Shown: positions 1 to 8,691, counted from the first letter of the stretch. The stretch is 64,000 bases of DNA from Nocardia kruczakiae NBRC 101016 (GCF_001612965.1 NZ_BDBL01000027.1:1-64000), one strand, 5' to 3'. Notes: generated by a model from the letters alone, not told the origin. Numbers and translations are program-made.

Positions 1-297
1 AGAGCAACGCACCCAGCCATATCTGGGCTGAATTGGCGTCCGGCCGCAGACTGGGCCGACACCCAACCGGGGCGCGGCTACATTCGTCACCGTGCGACCT
101 TCGGTCTGGCTGACATCAGCCGTGCCGTTGTCTGTTGTGCGAGCGCGGCTGGTAAGAACTTCCTCAGGTACGACGATGGAGCGCACCTGCGGTCGACACT
201 TGCACGGGGGATGGGCGAACTCATGGCCGAAGGATTCGTCAGGGACATCGACGGCACACACATCCGCAAACCGACGGATCGACCGCAAGATAGCTGA
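1..297 (+). CDS. unrecognised reading frame open at left edge (partial)
   Basis: Frame 1 is open from the first base to a TGA at 295-297, about 98 codons, and may be the 3' end of a gene that begins outside the window. The second half (from about residue 32) reads like a folded protein: a hydrophobic stretch, then an amphipathic segment containing LRSTLARGMGELMAEGF. The first 27 codons lie inside the direct repeat at 2-81, so that part may be non-coding. I recognise no family. It ends 71 bases before argS on the same strand. It could equally be a remnant truncated by whatever created the flanking repeats. Confidence 0.3.
   Translation, partial: RATHPAISGLNWRPAADWADTQPGRGYIRHRATFGLADISRAVVCCASAAGKNFLRYDDGAHLRSTLARGMGELMAEGFVRDIDGTHIRKPTDRPQDS
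2..81. repeat. imperfect direct repeat, left copy flanking argS
   Basis: This stretch matches 2169-2254. Both copies begin GAGCAACGCACC and share ATCTGGGCTGAATTGGC and TCCGGCCGCAGAC. I count about seven mismatches in the first 59 aligned bases, then more divergence, and both end in CGGC(G)CTAC. The right copy abuts the stop codon of the Nudix gene, so the left copy may mark where that intergenic DNA was duplicated around the argS segment. No transposase is visible between the copies. Confidence 0.7.
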
Positions 298-368
298 GAT
301 GCCAACAGGCATGCTCCTTGCCGGCCTGGGATACTGGCTCATCCCGACTATTCAGGAGGATTCTTCCC

Positions 369-2135
369 GTGGCCCAAACCGGGGTTCTGCCGTTGATCGA
401 CCTTGTCGCTGATGCCGTGTCTCGTACGGTCAGCGTGGTCCGACCCGCTGCGGCAGGCGCAGACCCGGTAGTCCGACGATCCGCACACGCCGATTTCCAA
501 TCCAACGTTGCTCTTTCTCTGGCCAAACGGTTGAAGGTCAAGCCGGTCGAACTGGCGACTGAATTCGCCGAGAACCTGGAATCGGTTGGAGCGCCGGTCG
601 TTTCGGTGGAGCTGTCCGGCCCTGGTTTTCTGAATATCGGGGTTTCCGATAGGGCGGTGTGGCAGCAGGTCGCGGCACGACTGGCCGATGACCGCCTCGG
701 AGTCGCTGCGTCGGAGGGCGGATGCCGGACGGTCGTCGACTACTCGGCGCCCAACATCGCCAAGGAGATGCACGTAGGGCATCTGCGGACGACGATCATC
801 GGCGACAGCTTGGCCCGCCTGCTGGAGTTCCTGGGGGCGGAGGTGGTTCGTCAGAATCACTTGGGGGACTGGGGAACTCAGTTCGGGATGCTGATCCAAT
901 ACCTGGACGAGCACCCGGATGCGCGCTGGCGCCGTGAAGATCTCGCTGAGCGGGACGGTTCGTCGGTGTCCGCGTTGGACGCGTTGTACAAGGCGGCGCG
1001 TAAGGAGTTCGATGCCGACTCGGCGTTCGCGGACAGGTCGCGGGCGCGGGTGGTGGCATTGCAGGCCGGTGATCCGGCGACGCTGGCTCGGTGGCGCGAG
1101 ATCGTCTCGGAGTCGGAACAAGCCTTCGCCGATATTTACCGTCGGCTCGGGGTGTTGCTGACTGCCGAGGATTCGGTGGGGGAATCGTTCTACAACTCGA
1201 TGCTGGTGGACACCGTCGACGAGCTGGTCGGCAAGGGGATCGCGGTCGAGAGTGATGGCGCGCTGGTCGTTTTCTCCGAGGAAGTGAACGGTCCCGACGG
1301 CCGGCCGGTGCCATTGATGGTGCGAAAAAGGGACGGTGGATACGGTTACGACACAACCGATCTCGCTACGATCCGCTACCGGATCAGCGAGTTGGGGGCG
1401 CAACGGCTGCTGTATGTGACCGACTCCCGCCAAGCCCTGCACTTCCAACTGATCTTCGAAACCGCGAGGCGCGCAGGCTGGCTCACCGAGAAGGTCGACG
1501 CGGAACACATCGCCTATGGCACGGTCCTCGGTCCCGACGGCAGGCCGTTCAAGACCCGCGCCGGTGGAACCGTGCGATTGATGGACCTGCTCGACGACGC
1601 TTTCACGAAGGCCCGTGAAGTTGTCGCTGACAAAGACCCCGACCTGGCCCCGGCAGAGCTGGACAAGATCGCCGAACAGGCCGGGATCGGTGCGGTCAAG
1701 TATGCCGATCTGTCGACTTCGCGGGTCAAGGACTACACCTTCGACCTCGACCGCATGATCGCATTCAACGGAAACACGTCCGTGTATCTGCAATACGCGC
1801 ACACGCGGATTCGTTCGATCCTGCGCAAGGCGGGCGAGTCCACACCGATCGTCGATGTCGATGTGGTGCTGGAACCGGCCGAACGTGCACTCGCTTTGGA
1901 ACTCGATGCCTATAGCTCGACCGTTCGTGAGGTCGCCGAAACACTCGAACCACACCGATTGTGTGGCTACCTCTACGAGCTGGCGCGCGACTTCACCACC
2001 TTTTACGACAACTGCCCGGTCCTGAGTGCGGCCGAACCTCTGCGGGGTAATCGCCTGGCGTTGTGTCGACTCACGGCGGCCACCCTGTCGCACGGGCTCG
2101 GACTACTGGGAATCGCTGCGCCCGAAAGGATGTAG
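369..2135 (+). CDS. argS: arginyl-tRNA synthetase
   Basis: This is a class I aminoacyl-tRNA synthetase that charges tRNA-Arg with arginine, a cytoplasmic step of translation. The 588-residue product has the usual ArgRS size. The N-terminal ~110 residues fit the additive domain. The HIGH signature appears as HVGH in APNIAKEMHVGHLRT, the KMSKS-like position reads FKTR, and a C-terminal anticodon-binding domain follows (YLQYAHTRIRSIL). I chose the GTG at 369 because an AGGAGGA Shine-Dalgarno sits 8 bases upstream; an upstream ATG at 318 in frame has no such site. The gene stands alone between two direct repeats, and its codon use is less G+C-rich than the neighbours. It may be an accessory copy, but a housekeeping argS elsewhere cannot be seen from here. 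Confidence 0.93.
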   Translation: MAQTGVLPLIDLVADAVSRTVSVVRPAAAGADPVVRRSAHADFQSNVALSLAKRLKVKPVELATEFAENLESVGAPVVSVELSGPGFLNIGVSDRAVWQQVAARLADDRLGVAASEGGCRTVVDYSAPNIAKEMHVGHLRTTIIGDSLARLLEFLGAEVVRQNHLGDWGTQFGMLIQYLDEHPDARWRREDLAERDGSSVSALDALYKAARKEFDADSAFADRSRARVVALQAGDPATLARWREIVSESEQAFADIYRRLGVLLTAEDSVGESFYNSMLVDTVDELVGKGIAVESDGALVVFSEEVNGPDGRPVPLMVRKRDGGYGYDTTDLATIRYRISELGAQRLLYVTDSRQALHFQLIFETARRAGWLTEKVDAEHIAYGTVLGPDGRPFKTRAGGTVRLMDLLDDAFTKAREVVADKDPDLAPAELDKIAEQAGIGAVKYADLSTSRVKDYTFDLDRMIAFNGNTSVYLQYAHTRIRSILRKAGESTPIVDVDVVLEPAERALALELDAYSSTVREVAETLEPHRLCGYLYELARDFTTFYDNCPVLSAAEPLRGNRLALCRLTAATLSHGLGLLGIAAPERM

Positions 2136-2168
2136 ACCGCAATCGAAGAGAACTGACGCCGCGACGTG

Positions 2169-2254
2169 GAGCAACGCACCGAGCCTCATCTGGGCTGAAT
2201 TGGCATCCGGCCGCAGACCGGGCCGACGCCGAGCCGGTGTCGCGGCGGCGCTAC
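2169..2254. repeat. imperfect direct repeat, right copy flanking argS
   Basis: Partner of 2-81. It starts 33 bases after the argS stop and ends on the CTA that is the reverse complement of the Nudix gene's TAG stop. The pair brackets about 2.1 kb containing argS, consistent with insertion or duplication through homologous ends. Confidence 0.7.
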
Positions 2255-2811
2255 CCGGACAGCGCGGTGCGCAGTTTGGTGAGGAATCGGCTTATGTGCG
2301 GGTCGGATTCGGGGATGGTGGCGCGATCGATCTCCCACCATCGGCCGCCGGCGAATTCTCGTGGGTCGAGGGTGAAGGGGTGGTCGCGGTGGCCGCGAAT
2401 CACGTACCAGAGGGAGACGTCGCGGTGGGGGTGAGTGCCGACGGTTCGGGTGCTGGTGAGGAACAGGGGGCGTTCGCCGACGACGGTGAAATCGGCGTCC
2501 GTTCCGAGTTCTTCGGCGGCCTCTCGTCGGGCGGTGTGCAGAGGGTCTTCCCCCGGATCCACGTGACCGCCCATGGGTAGGTGTAGTCCGGACTTGCGGT
2601 GGGCGCCGAGCAGTACCGCGCGGGCATCCGGATCGACGACCACCACATACGACACCAGGTGTTGTGGCGGTGTGGCCGGGGGTTCTCGCCGGAAGATGTC
2701 GTCGGTGCCGGCGAGCCACGACAATGTCTGCCGGATGTGCTTCTGCTCCAGGGTATCCAGCGGGGTGATCGCTGCGACGATGTCCGCGACGACCGCGGTG
2801 GCGGGGTGCAT
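2251..2811 (-). CDS. Nudix hydrolase
   Basis: Predicted cytoplasmic hydrolase of a nucleoside diphosphate linked to another moiety; the substrate is unknown. The 186-residue protein carries a complete Nudix box: the run from GGHVDPGEDP through REAAEELG fits the G-x5-E-x7-REUxEExGU pattern that binds the catalytic divalent metal. About 55 residues precede the Nudix fold and are helical in character. Its stop lies exactly at the inner end of the right-hand argS repeat. The next gene (EEP family) is transcribed in the same direction, 50 bases upstream. Confidence 0.9.
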   Translation of the reverse strand: MHPATAVVADIVAAITPLDTLEQKHIRQTLSWLAGTDDIFRREPPATPPQHLVSYVVVVDPDARAVLLGAHRKSGLHLPMGGHVDPGEDPLHTARREAAEELGTDADFTVVGERPLFLTSTRTVGTHPHRDVSLWYVIRGHRDHPFTLDPREFAGGRWWEIDRATIPESDPHISRFLTKLRTALSG

Positions 2812-2861
2812 GGGCCGACGATAGCGGCGGGTACCGACAATCGAGCCGGGCTACTCGGGCG

Positions 2862-3821
2862 CTATCGCGAGTGGGTGAGGCGCAGGTGCGCGATCAGCGC
2901 CTTGTGATCGGCGCCGGGCAGGCGGATCGTGTCGACGGTGTCCGCGTGGCCGTCGGCGACCAGGATGTGGTCGATGCCGACCAGCGGTGGCCAGCGTTTA
3001 TCGGTGGGGTAGGTGACGAGGTGGCCGGCGCCCTCCTGCTCGGCGGCGTCGTGGAACCGGTCCGAGAGCATCGCCCGGAATTGGGCATGGTCGAAGGTCG
3101 CGTTGAAATCGCCGCCGACGATCACCGGCCGATCCGCGGGCGAGCGGTCGAGAATGGTTCGTAGCCGGGACAATTCGTCGGCCCACAGATGTGTTCCGGA
3201 GATCGGGGGCACCGGATGGAAGGCATAGACGCCGACCGGCCCGACCTCCGGGACGGTGGCGGTCGCGGAGAGCTGGTTCAGGACGAATCCGTCGTATTCG
3301 ACAGTGTCCGAGAGGGGATAGGCGCTCCAGATCCCGGTCCCGGTGGCGGTCCGCCCGGGCGACAGATATCGATGCGGCAGCAACCGGTCCAGGCCGACGT
3401 CCTCGAGGGCGTGCACCGCGGCCGGAGTCAGTTCCTCGACGGTCAGGATGCCGACCTTGCGTTCGCGGACCTGCTCGATCAGCGCCTGCGGATCGGCGCC
3501 GTCGAAGAGCAGATTGGCCTGCATCACCGTCAGCGGCGTGCCGTGATCGCCGGGGGAGCGGCCGACATACAGTGGAGCCTGCGTCCAGATCGCCACGCCC
3601 ACAACGGCAATGGCCACCGCGACCCCGGCCCACCGCTTCGCGGCGGCGAACAACGCCACCCCGAGCAGCGCGGCACACATCAGATACGGCGCACCCGACG
3701 CGGCCAGAATCAGCCACCGGGACTCGGTTCGATTGAAGTGCAGTGCCACACCGGCGGCGCCTACCAGGGTCGCGACCACCGCAAATGATTCGAGCGCGAT
3801 CCGCCCCCACGCCGCCTTCAC
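2862..3821 (-). CDS. membrane-anchored endonuclease/exonuclease/phosphatase family protein
   Basis: Member of the EEP (DNase I-like) metal-dependent phosphodiesterase superfamily. The first ~100 residues contain three hydrophobic segments (FAVVATLVGAAGVAL, YLMCAALLGVALFAA, VAVAIAVVGVAIW). The EEP domain follows, with VMQANLLF, the glutamate in LTVEELT, the GGDFNATFDH motif and the C-terminal GIDHILV and DH pair that build the active site, so the catalytic domain probably faces outward. I chose the GTG at 3821 because the helices begin right after it; a longer start in the region up to 4017 cannot be excluded. The substrate is unknown. Confidence 0.82.
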   Translation of the reverse strand: MKAAWGRIALESFAVVATLVGAAGVALHFNRTESRWLILAASGAPYLMCAALLGVALFAAAKRWAGVAVAIAVVGVAIWTQAPLYVGRSPGDHGTPLTVMQANLLFDGADPQALIEQVRERKVGILTVEELTPAAVHALEDVGLDRLLPHRYLSPGRTATGTGIWSAYPLSDTVEYDGFVLNQLSATATVPEVGPVGVYAFHPVPPISGTHLWADELSRLRTILDRSPADRPVIVGGDFNATFDHAQFRAMLSDRFHDAAEQEGAGHLVTYPTDKRWPPLVGIDHILVADGHADTVDTIRLPGADHKALIAHLRLTHSR

Positions 3822-4017
3822 GCTCCCGACCCCCGCAGCCCGGATCCGGTGATCGCCCGCCGCGCGGCCTCGTTCGTCGGCGGCGTATCCCGCAGCCACG
3901 ACGCCGGGAGGCAAGGCCGTCCGGCCGTTGTCCGGATCCGGTGCGCGCACGGCTCGGGCGGGGGAAACGGCACGGCACTCCCATCGATCGATCGGCTCGC
4001 GGATGTGGTGAGTGTAT

Positions 4018-4656
4018 TCAGTCCTCTCGGGCGGGTTTTCGGCCGTCCGACGGTGCGGCCGTGCCGTACAGAACGTTGGTGACCAGGCTGGTGGCGAAGT
4101 GCTCGCCGAGGGGCAGGTTCGGCAGCAGCAGGCGGTGGTAGCAGGCGCCCCACAGTTGATCCACGACGATCTCCGGATCGATGTCGGCACGCAGTTGGCC
4201 CCGCTGCTGTGCGCGGCGCATGGCCTCCACGGCCAGCCGGCGGCGCGGTCCCGAATAGCGTTCGAGCAGGGCGGCGGACAGTTCCGGATCGGTCTGGGCC
4301 TGGCCGACGAGTTCGGCGATCACTCGCCCGGCGCGCGTGTGGGTGAGGACGTGGACGAACGAGCGGAGCTGGGCGGTCAGGTCGGCCTCGATATCGCCGG
4401 TGTCCGGAAAGGTGAGCGCGGATTCGACGGCATGGAAGTATCCGTCGAGCGCGAGCGCGCCCTTCGACGGCCACCACTTGTACAGCGTCGTCTTGCTGAC
4501 ACCGGCCTTCTCCGCGACCGCCTCGATGGTGAACGCGCCCATCCCCGACTCGAGGAGCAGCGTGCCGGCGGCGTCGAGCGCTTCGGCGCGCACTTCGGCG
4601 GCCGGACGGCGGCCCCGGCCTCGTCGCTTCCGTCCCGCCTCGTCCTGTTCGGGCAT
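4018..4656 (-). CDS. TetR/AcrR family transcriptional regulator
   Basis: A 212-residue one-component repressor. An N-terminal basic tail (RKRRGRGRRP) is followed by a TetR helix-turn-helix, including FTIEAVAEKAGVSKTTLYKWW, and a ligand-binding helical domain. The start at 4656 is supported by GGAGGT five bases upstream; an in-frame start at 4710 lies in the operator region and is unlikely. It is divergent from the SDR gene at 4757 across 100 bases holding two matching palindromes, so it probably represses itself and the SDR gene. The inducer is unknown. Confidence 0.88.
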   Translation of the reverse strand: MPEQDEAGRKRRGRGRRPAAEVRAEALDAAGTLLLESGMGAFTIEAVAEKAGVSKTTLYKWWPSKGALALDGYFHAVESALTFPDTGDIEADLTAQLRSFVHVLTHTRAGRVIAELVGQAQTDPELSAALLERYSGPRRRLAVEAMRRAQQRGQLRADIDPEIVVDQLWGACYHRLLLPNLPLGEHFATSLVTNVLYGTAAPSDGRKPARED

Positions 4657-4692
4657 TCTCGACCTCCGTTTTCGAACTTCTCCAGCGTGACA

Positions 4693-4739
4693 TATGGACG
4701 CAGCGTTCACAATCTGATTATATGGACTAGTAGTTCATA
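4693..4739. promoter_or_regulatory. twin TetR-type operators
   Basis: Two 19-bp interrupted palindromes 28 bases apart lie between the divergent TetR and SDR genes. Site 1 (4693-4711) is TATGGACG-CAG-CGTTCACA. Site 2 (4721-4739) is TATGGACT-AGT-AGTTCATA, whose arms match at 7 of 8 positions. Site 2 ends 17 bases before the SDR start codon and overlaps an AT-rich stretch likely to contain its -10 box. The shared TATGGAC...GTTCA core in both copies argues for one cognate repressor. Confidence 0.65.
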
Positions 4740-4756
4740 AATCCGAGGGAGGCATC

Positions 4757-5491
4757 ATGGCTGAACACACGCGCGTCGCACTGGTGACGGGAGCCTCGGG
4801 CGGCATCGGTCGCGCCGTCGCCCGGCGTCTCGCGGCCGAGGGAATGGCCGTCGGCGTCCACTACGCCGGAAACAAGACCGCGGCCGACGAACTCGTGGCC
4901 GAACTCGAAGGGCGCGGCGGCCGAGCCCTGGCGGTGGGCGGCGATGTGGCCGACGAACACGCGATGGCCGCTGCGTTCGACGCGGTGGAGGCCGGCTTCG
5001 GTGGGATCGATGTCGTCGTCAACACGGCCGGGATCATGACGCTGGGGCCGATCGCCGACTTCGATCTCGAGGCGTTGGATCGCATGCACCGCACCAACAT
5101 TCGCGGCACCTTCGTCGTCGCGCAGCAAGCCGCGCGGCGGGTGCGTTCGGGCGGCGCCGTCATCACGTTCTCCACCTCCGTGACCCGCCTGGCGCCTCCT
5201 GGATACGCCGCCTACGCGGCGAGCAAAGGTGCGGTCGAGGCGATGACTCTGATCCTGGCCCGCGAGCTGCGGGGGCGCGACATCACCGTGAACGCGGTCG
5301 CCCCCGGCCCCACGGCCACGCCCCTGTTCCTCGACGGCAAGGATCAGGAGGCCGTCGACCGACTCGCCGCGCAGTCCCCGCTGGAACGGCTCGGCACACC
5401 CGACGACATCGCCGAAGCGGTCGCCTTCCTGGCCGGTCCGGGCCGCTGGATCAACGGACAGGTGCTCTTCGCCAACGGCGCCATCGCCTGA
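4757..5491 (+). CDS. short-chain dehydrogenase/reductase (SDR)
   Basis: NAD(P)-dependent oxidoreductase of the classical SDR type, 244 residues. The Rossmann motif TGASGGIG is near residues 11-18 and the NxAG equivalent is NTAG. The catalytic serine lies in STSV, and the YAAYAASKG segment supplies the Tyr-x3-Lys pair. The C-terminal PGPTATPLF and GQVLFANGA are typical of FabG-like members. GAGGGAGG precedes the ATG. It faces a TetR gene across twin operators, so it is probably derepressed by an unknown compound that it then reduces or oxidises. Confidence 0.9.
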   Translation: MAEHTRVALVTGASGGIGRAVARRLAAEGMAVGVHYAGNKTAADELVAELEGRGGRALAVGGDVADEHAMAAAFDAVEAGFGGIDVVVNTAGIMTLGPIADFDLEALDRMHRTNIRGTFVVAQQAARRVRSGGAVITFSTSVTRLAPPGYAAYAASKGAVEAMTLILARELRGRDITVNAVAPGPTATPLFLDGKDQEAVDRLAAQSPLERLGTPDDIAEAVAFLAGPGRWINGQVLFANGAIA

Positions 5492-5565
5492 CCGCCCACC
5501 CAGCGGGAGTATTCGGCCGAATCGTCCGGAGAGTGGTCACACTCTTGCCATTCTGAGCGGATATC

Positions 5566-6010
5566 TCGCCGGAGCGGACCGGCGCCGCGCACGCACTCGA
5601 TGCCGTCCTGGTGGACCGGCTGCGGCACTGTCTGCGGGTGGTGGCGGTACGCGGCTCGGCGGGGCCACCGCGGTGCTGATCCAGGACCGGGGAACCTGCC
5701 GGGAGCTGTCGGACGTGCTGAATTCCGCTGTGGTGCAGGAATTTCCGGAATCGCGCCGGGGCGCGGGCGGGCCGTGGGTGGGGATGGGGGAGCGGCTGCC
5801 GGCGTACGCCGCCGCCACGTCGTGGGAGCAGGCGCTGCGGGCGTTGCGTTTCGCCTCCTCGACCTGGCACGGGCGCCGGGTCGTCGCCTACGAGCGCCTC
5901 GGGTCCCTGGCCCTGCTCGGCGAGCTGCCCGGATTCGGATTTCGTCGCGAGCCGCAGCAATATCCTCGAATACGCCCTCGACCGATTGGTCGTCGACGAT
6001 CACCCGTCGA
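5566..6010 (+). pseudogene. remnant of a PucR/CdaR-type regulator
   Basis: Fragments of one protein family lie in successive frames. ALDAVLVDRLRHCLRVVAVRG reads in one frame from 5581, then stops. TAVLIQDRGTCRELSDVL continues in another frame through TSWEQALRALRFAS and RRVVAYERLGSLALLGELP. After about 5935 the match moves again (ILEYALDRLVVDDHPSTR). That order (RVVAVR, then SWEQALRALRFA, then YERLGSLALL) is what PucR-family regulators show upstream of their C-terminal HTH, which is missing. At least two frameshifts make it non-functional. About 115 bases to the FadD-like gene hold nothing recognisable beyond an open frame ending at 6128. Confidence 0.6.
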
Positions 6011-6165
6011 CGCGGAGGGCCGGATCGCCGGTGAGGACTCCTATCACTCCGGACCGGTGGAGATCCGCAAACTGAGGTTCGACGAATTGCCCGGCGAATA
6101 CGTCGAACTCGTGCACTCGAAGGCGTGAGAACGGCCAGACTCGGCTGATGGAAGGCGATACCGAA

Positions 6166-7845
6166 ATGACCGAACTAACCCCTGCGGCCGCGGATGTGCG
6201 CCGGGCGAATGTCGCGACCCTGCTGCTCGACCGGCTCGGTGACGAGCGGCTCGGACTGCGCACCCGTGATCGGGATTGGACCTGGGACGCGGTGGTCCGG
6301 GAATCGGCCGCCCGTGCGGATCTGGCGCACTCGCTGCGTCGTGACGGGCCCTTCCATATCGGGATCCTGCTGGACAATGTTCCCGACTTCGTCTTCTGGC
6401 TGGGGGCGGCGGCCTTGGCGGGGGCCACGGTCGCCGGCCTGAACCCCACTCGCGGCGACGCTCAGCTGGCGGCGGACATCCGGTATGTCGACTGCCAGCT
6501 GATCGTCACCGACGCGGCCGGGATGGCGCGCCTGCGCGACCTGGATCTCGACCTTCCCGAGGACCGGTATCTGCTGGTCGACGACCCCGGTTACGCCGCG
6601 CTCGTCGATTCCCATCGAGTCGAACCGGCGGCCGCGGGCGGCGGCCCGGACGCGCTGATGCTGTTGCTGTTCACCTCCGGCACCACCGGAACCTCGAAAG
6701 CGGTGAAATGCAGTCAGCGCCGCCTTGCGATGATCGCGTACGCGGCGCGGGACAAATACGGTCATGTGCGCGACGATGTCGACTATTGCTGTATGCCGCT
6801 GTTCCACGGCAATGCCATCATGGCGTTGTGGGCGCCGGCGCTGACGGTCGGCGCGACGGTGTGCCTGACACCGAAATTCTCTGCCTCCCAATTCCTTCCG
6901 GACATCCGCTATTTCGGTGCGACCTTCTTCACCTATGTCGGCAAGGCGCTGGGATATCTGCTCGCCACCCCCGAAACACCGGGCGACGGTGACAACGCCC
7001 TGGTGCGCGGTTTCGGCACCGAGGCCTCGGTGGCCGATCAGGCCGAATTCCGGCGCCGCTTCGGCGCCGAATTGTTCGAGGGCTACGGTTCCAGCGAGGG
7101 CGCGACCCTGGCGGCGCTGGATCCGAATGCCCCGCCCGCGGCCCTCGGCCGTCCCGCCCACGCCGGTGTCGCGGTGGTGAATCCGGATACGCTGCGCGAA
7201 TGTGTGCGTGCCGAACTCGACGAATTCGGCCGGGTCCGCAATCCCGACGACGCGATCGGCGAGATGATCGACAAGGCCGGCGCGCTGGCCTTCGAGGGCT
7301 ATTACAAGAACGACGCCGCCGATGCCGAACGCATTCGCAACGGCTGGTACTGGACCGGAGACCTCGGCTACATCGATACCGAGGGTTTCCTGTATTTCGC
7401 GGGCCGCAAGGGAGATTGGATTCGCGTCGACGGGGAGAACACCTCCGCCCTGATGATCGAACAGGTTCTGCGCCGCCACCCCGCGGTCATCGCCGCGGCC
7501 GCGTTCGGCGTCCCCGACCCGCGATCCGGTGACCAGGTGATGGCCGCGGTGGAGGTCGCCGACCCGGAGTCGTTCGATGTGCGCGAATTCGCCGAATTCC
7601 TCACCGCACAAAGGGATCTCGGGACCAAGGGGACGCCGCGACTGCTTCGGGTGTCGGCGAATCTGCCGGTCACCGGCTCCAACAAGGTGCTCAAACGCCA
7701 ACTCCAGGAGCAGGCGTGGCGCACCGACGAGGCCGTCTATCGCTGGATCGGACGCGGCAAACCCGAATACGAACCCATGACGGCGGCGGACAAGAAGGCA
7801 TGGGAGGCCGAATTCGCGACCTACGGCCGGGAGCGCCTGCTGTAA
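6166..7845 (+). CDS. acyl-CoA synthetase / AMP-dependent ligase (FadD17-like)
   Basis: ANL-superfamily enzyme that activates a carboxylic acid (fatty acid or steroid side chain) as acyl-AMP and then acyl-CoA. The ~560 residues include the P-loop-like LLFTSGTTGTSKAVK near residue 170, GYGSSEG (A5), the WYWTGDLGYID hinge region (A7/A8) and a C-terminal GSNKVLKRQL with the catalytic lysine. It most resembles FadD1/FadD17 of mycolate-producing actinobacteria. I chose the ATG at 6166, 10 bases after GGAAGG; an in-frame ATG at 6148 has no ribosome site. It stands alone downstream of a decayed regulator. Confidence 0.88.
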   Translation: MTELTPAAADVRRANVATLLLDRLGDERLGLRTRDRDWTWDAVVRESAARADLAHSLRRDGPFHIGILLDNVPDFVFWLGAAALAGATVAGLNPTRGDAQLAADIRYVDCQLIVTDAAGMARLRDLDLDLPEDRYLLVDDPGYAALVDSHRVEPAAAGGGPDALMLLLFTSGTTGTSKAVKCSQRRLAMIAYAARDKYGHVRDDVDYCCMPLFHGNAIMALWAPALTVGATVCLTPKFSASQFLPDIRYFGATFFTYVGKALGYLLATPETPGDGDNALVRGFGTEASVADQAEFRRRFGAELFEGYGSSEGATLAALDPNAPPAALGRPAHAGVAVVNPDTLRECVRAELDEFGRVRNPDDAIGEMIDKAGALAFEGYYKNDAADAERIRNGWYWTGDLGYIDTEGFLYFAGRKGDWIRVDGENTSALMIEQVLRRHPAVIAAAAFGVPDPRSGDQVMAAVEVADPESFDVREFAEFLTAQRDLGTKGTPRLLRVSANLPVTGSNKVLKRQLQEQAWRTDEAVYRWIGRGKPEYEPMTAADKKAWEAEFATYGRERLL

Positions 7846-7977
7846 CCGCACAGCACCGGCGGCCGGCCCGCGGTCGCCGCAATGGCCTCGCGCATTCCCC
7901 GTCCTGACGGTAACTGGGCGGTTACTGTGAAACCGCGGCACCGTCGCACATGCGGTTCACGGTCGGAAGGGGTCGGG

Positions 7978-8592
7978 ATGAACGGCATCGTGGTTGCGCT
8001 CGTGGGAGCTCTGCTGTGCTTCTACGGAATCAGGTCGGTTCACCTGGGGATCCTCGCGATCGGCTTCGGCCTCGGCTGGATGATCGCGGATCTGTTCACC
8101 CCGTCGTTCCTGTGGCTGCTGCTGTTCGGCGCGATCGGCGCGCTCGCCTCGTGGGTGGTGACATCGCTGATCTTCCGTTTCGCGGCCTTTGTCATCGGCG
8201 GGTTGACCGGCGCCATGGTCGGCGCCAAATTGGCGGCGGTGCTGCAACCAGGAGACAAGAACTGGGCGCTCAGCATGATCGTGATCCTGGCGGTCGCCGT
8301 AGCCGGCGGGTTCCTCGCCGACCGCTTCCGGGCCCGCGCACTGCTGTGGCTGACCTCGATCGGCGGTGCGAGCATGATGCTGAGCGGCATCGGTCGGATG
8401 AACGATCACCTGTCGTTCCTGCGGGCGCCGGATTCCACGTGGCAGCAGATCTTCTCGGCGCTGGCCTGGATCGCGCTCTCGGCGGCGGGCTGGATCGTGC
8501 AACGCCATCTGTTCGCCGAGAAACTCGGTATCGACCATCTCGCCGGACGGGACAAGCACAACGGCGGCGGCGCCGTCGCCACCGGGCACTGA
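7978..8592 (+). CDS. DUF4203-like multi-pass membrane protein
   Basis: A 204-residue protein with six or more hydrophobic segments in pairs, rich in Gly and Ala, beginning right after the start (VVALVGALLCFYGIRSVHLGILAIGFGLGWMI). The repeated GxxxG-type helices resemble the DUF4203/TMEM198-like family of unknown function. GGAAGG seven bases before the ATG at 7978 supports this start over an upstream in-frame one. The C-terminus is a short cytoplasmic tail. Nothing in the context indicates a substrate. Confidence 0.75.
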   Translation: MNGIVVALVGALLCFYGIRSVHLGILAIGFGLGWMIADLFTPSFLWLLLFGAIGALASWVVTSLIFRFAAFVIGGLTGAMVGAKLAAVLQPGDKNWALSMIVILAVAVAGGFLADRFRARALLWLTSIGGASMMLSGIGRMNDHLSFLRAPDSTWQQIFSALAWIALSAAGWIVQRHLFAEKLGIDHLAGRDKHNGGGAVATGH

Positions 8593-8691
8593 TACCGGCA
8601 TCCCGCCGTCACGTCATCCGATTCGGGTGAGGTGGGCGGGGCTCACCTGCGGCACAGTCGTCACCGCACCCCTGCTCGGAAGGAGTCGGAG

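Noticed and set aside
299..312. Small ATGCC/GGCAT hairpin before argS as a T-box or attenuator
   Set aside because: Only five base pairs, with no T-box sequence or antiterminator partner.
348..2093. 581-codon open frame antisense to argS
   Set aside because: It mirrors argS codon structure, has no ribosome site or domain, and argS motifs on the other strand are unambiguous.
6175..7941. 588-codon frame antisense to the acyl-CoA ligase
   Set aside because: High-G+C shadow frame; the forward strand encodes all ANL motifs.
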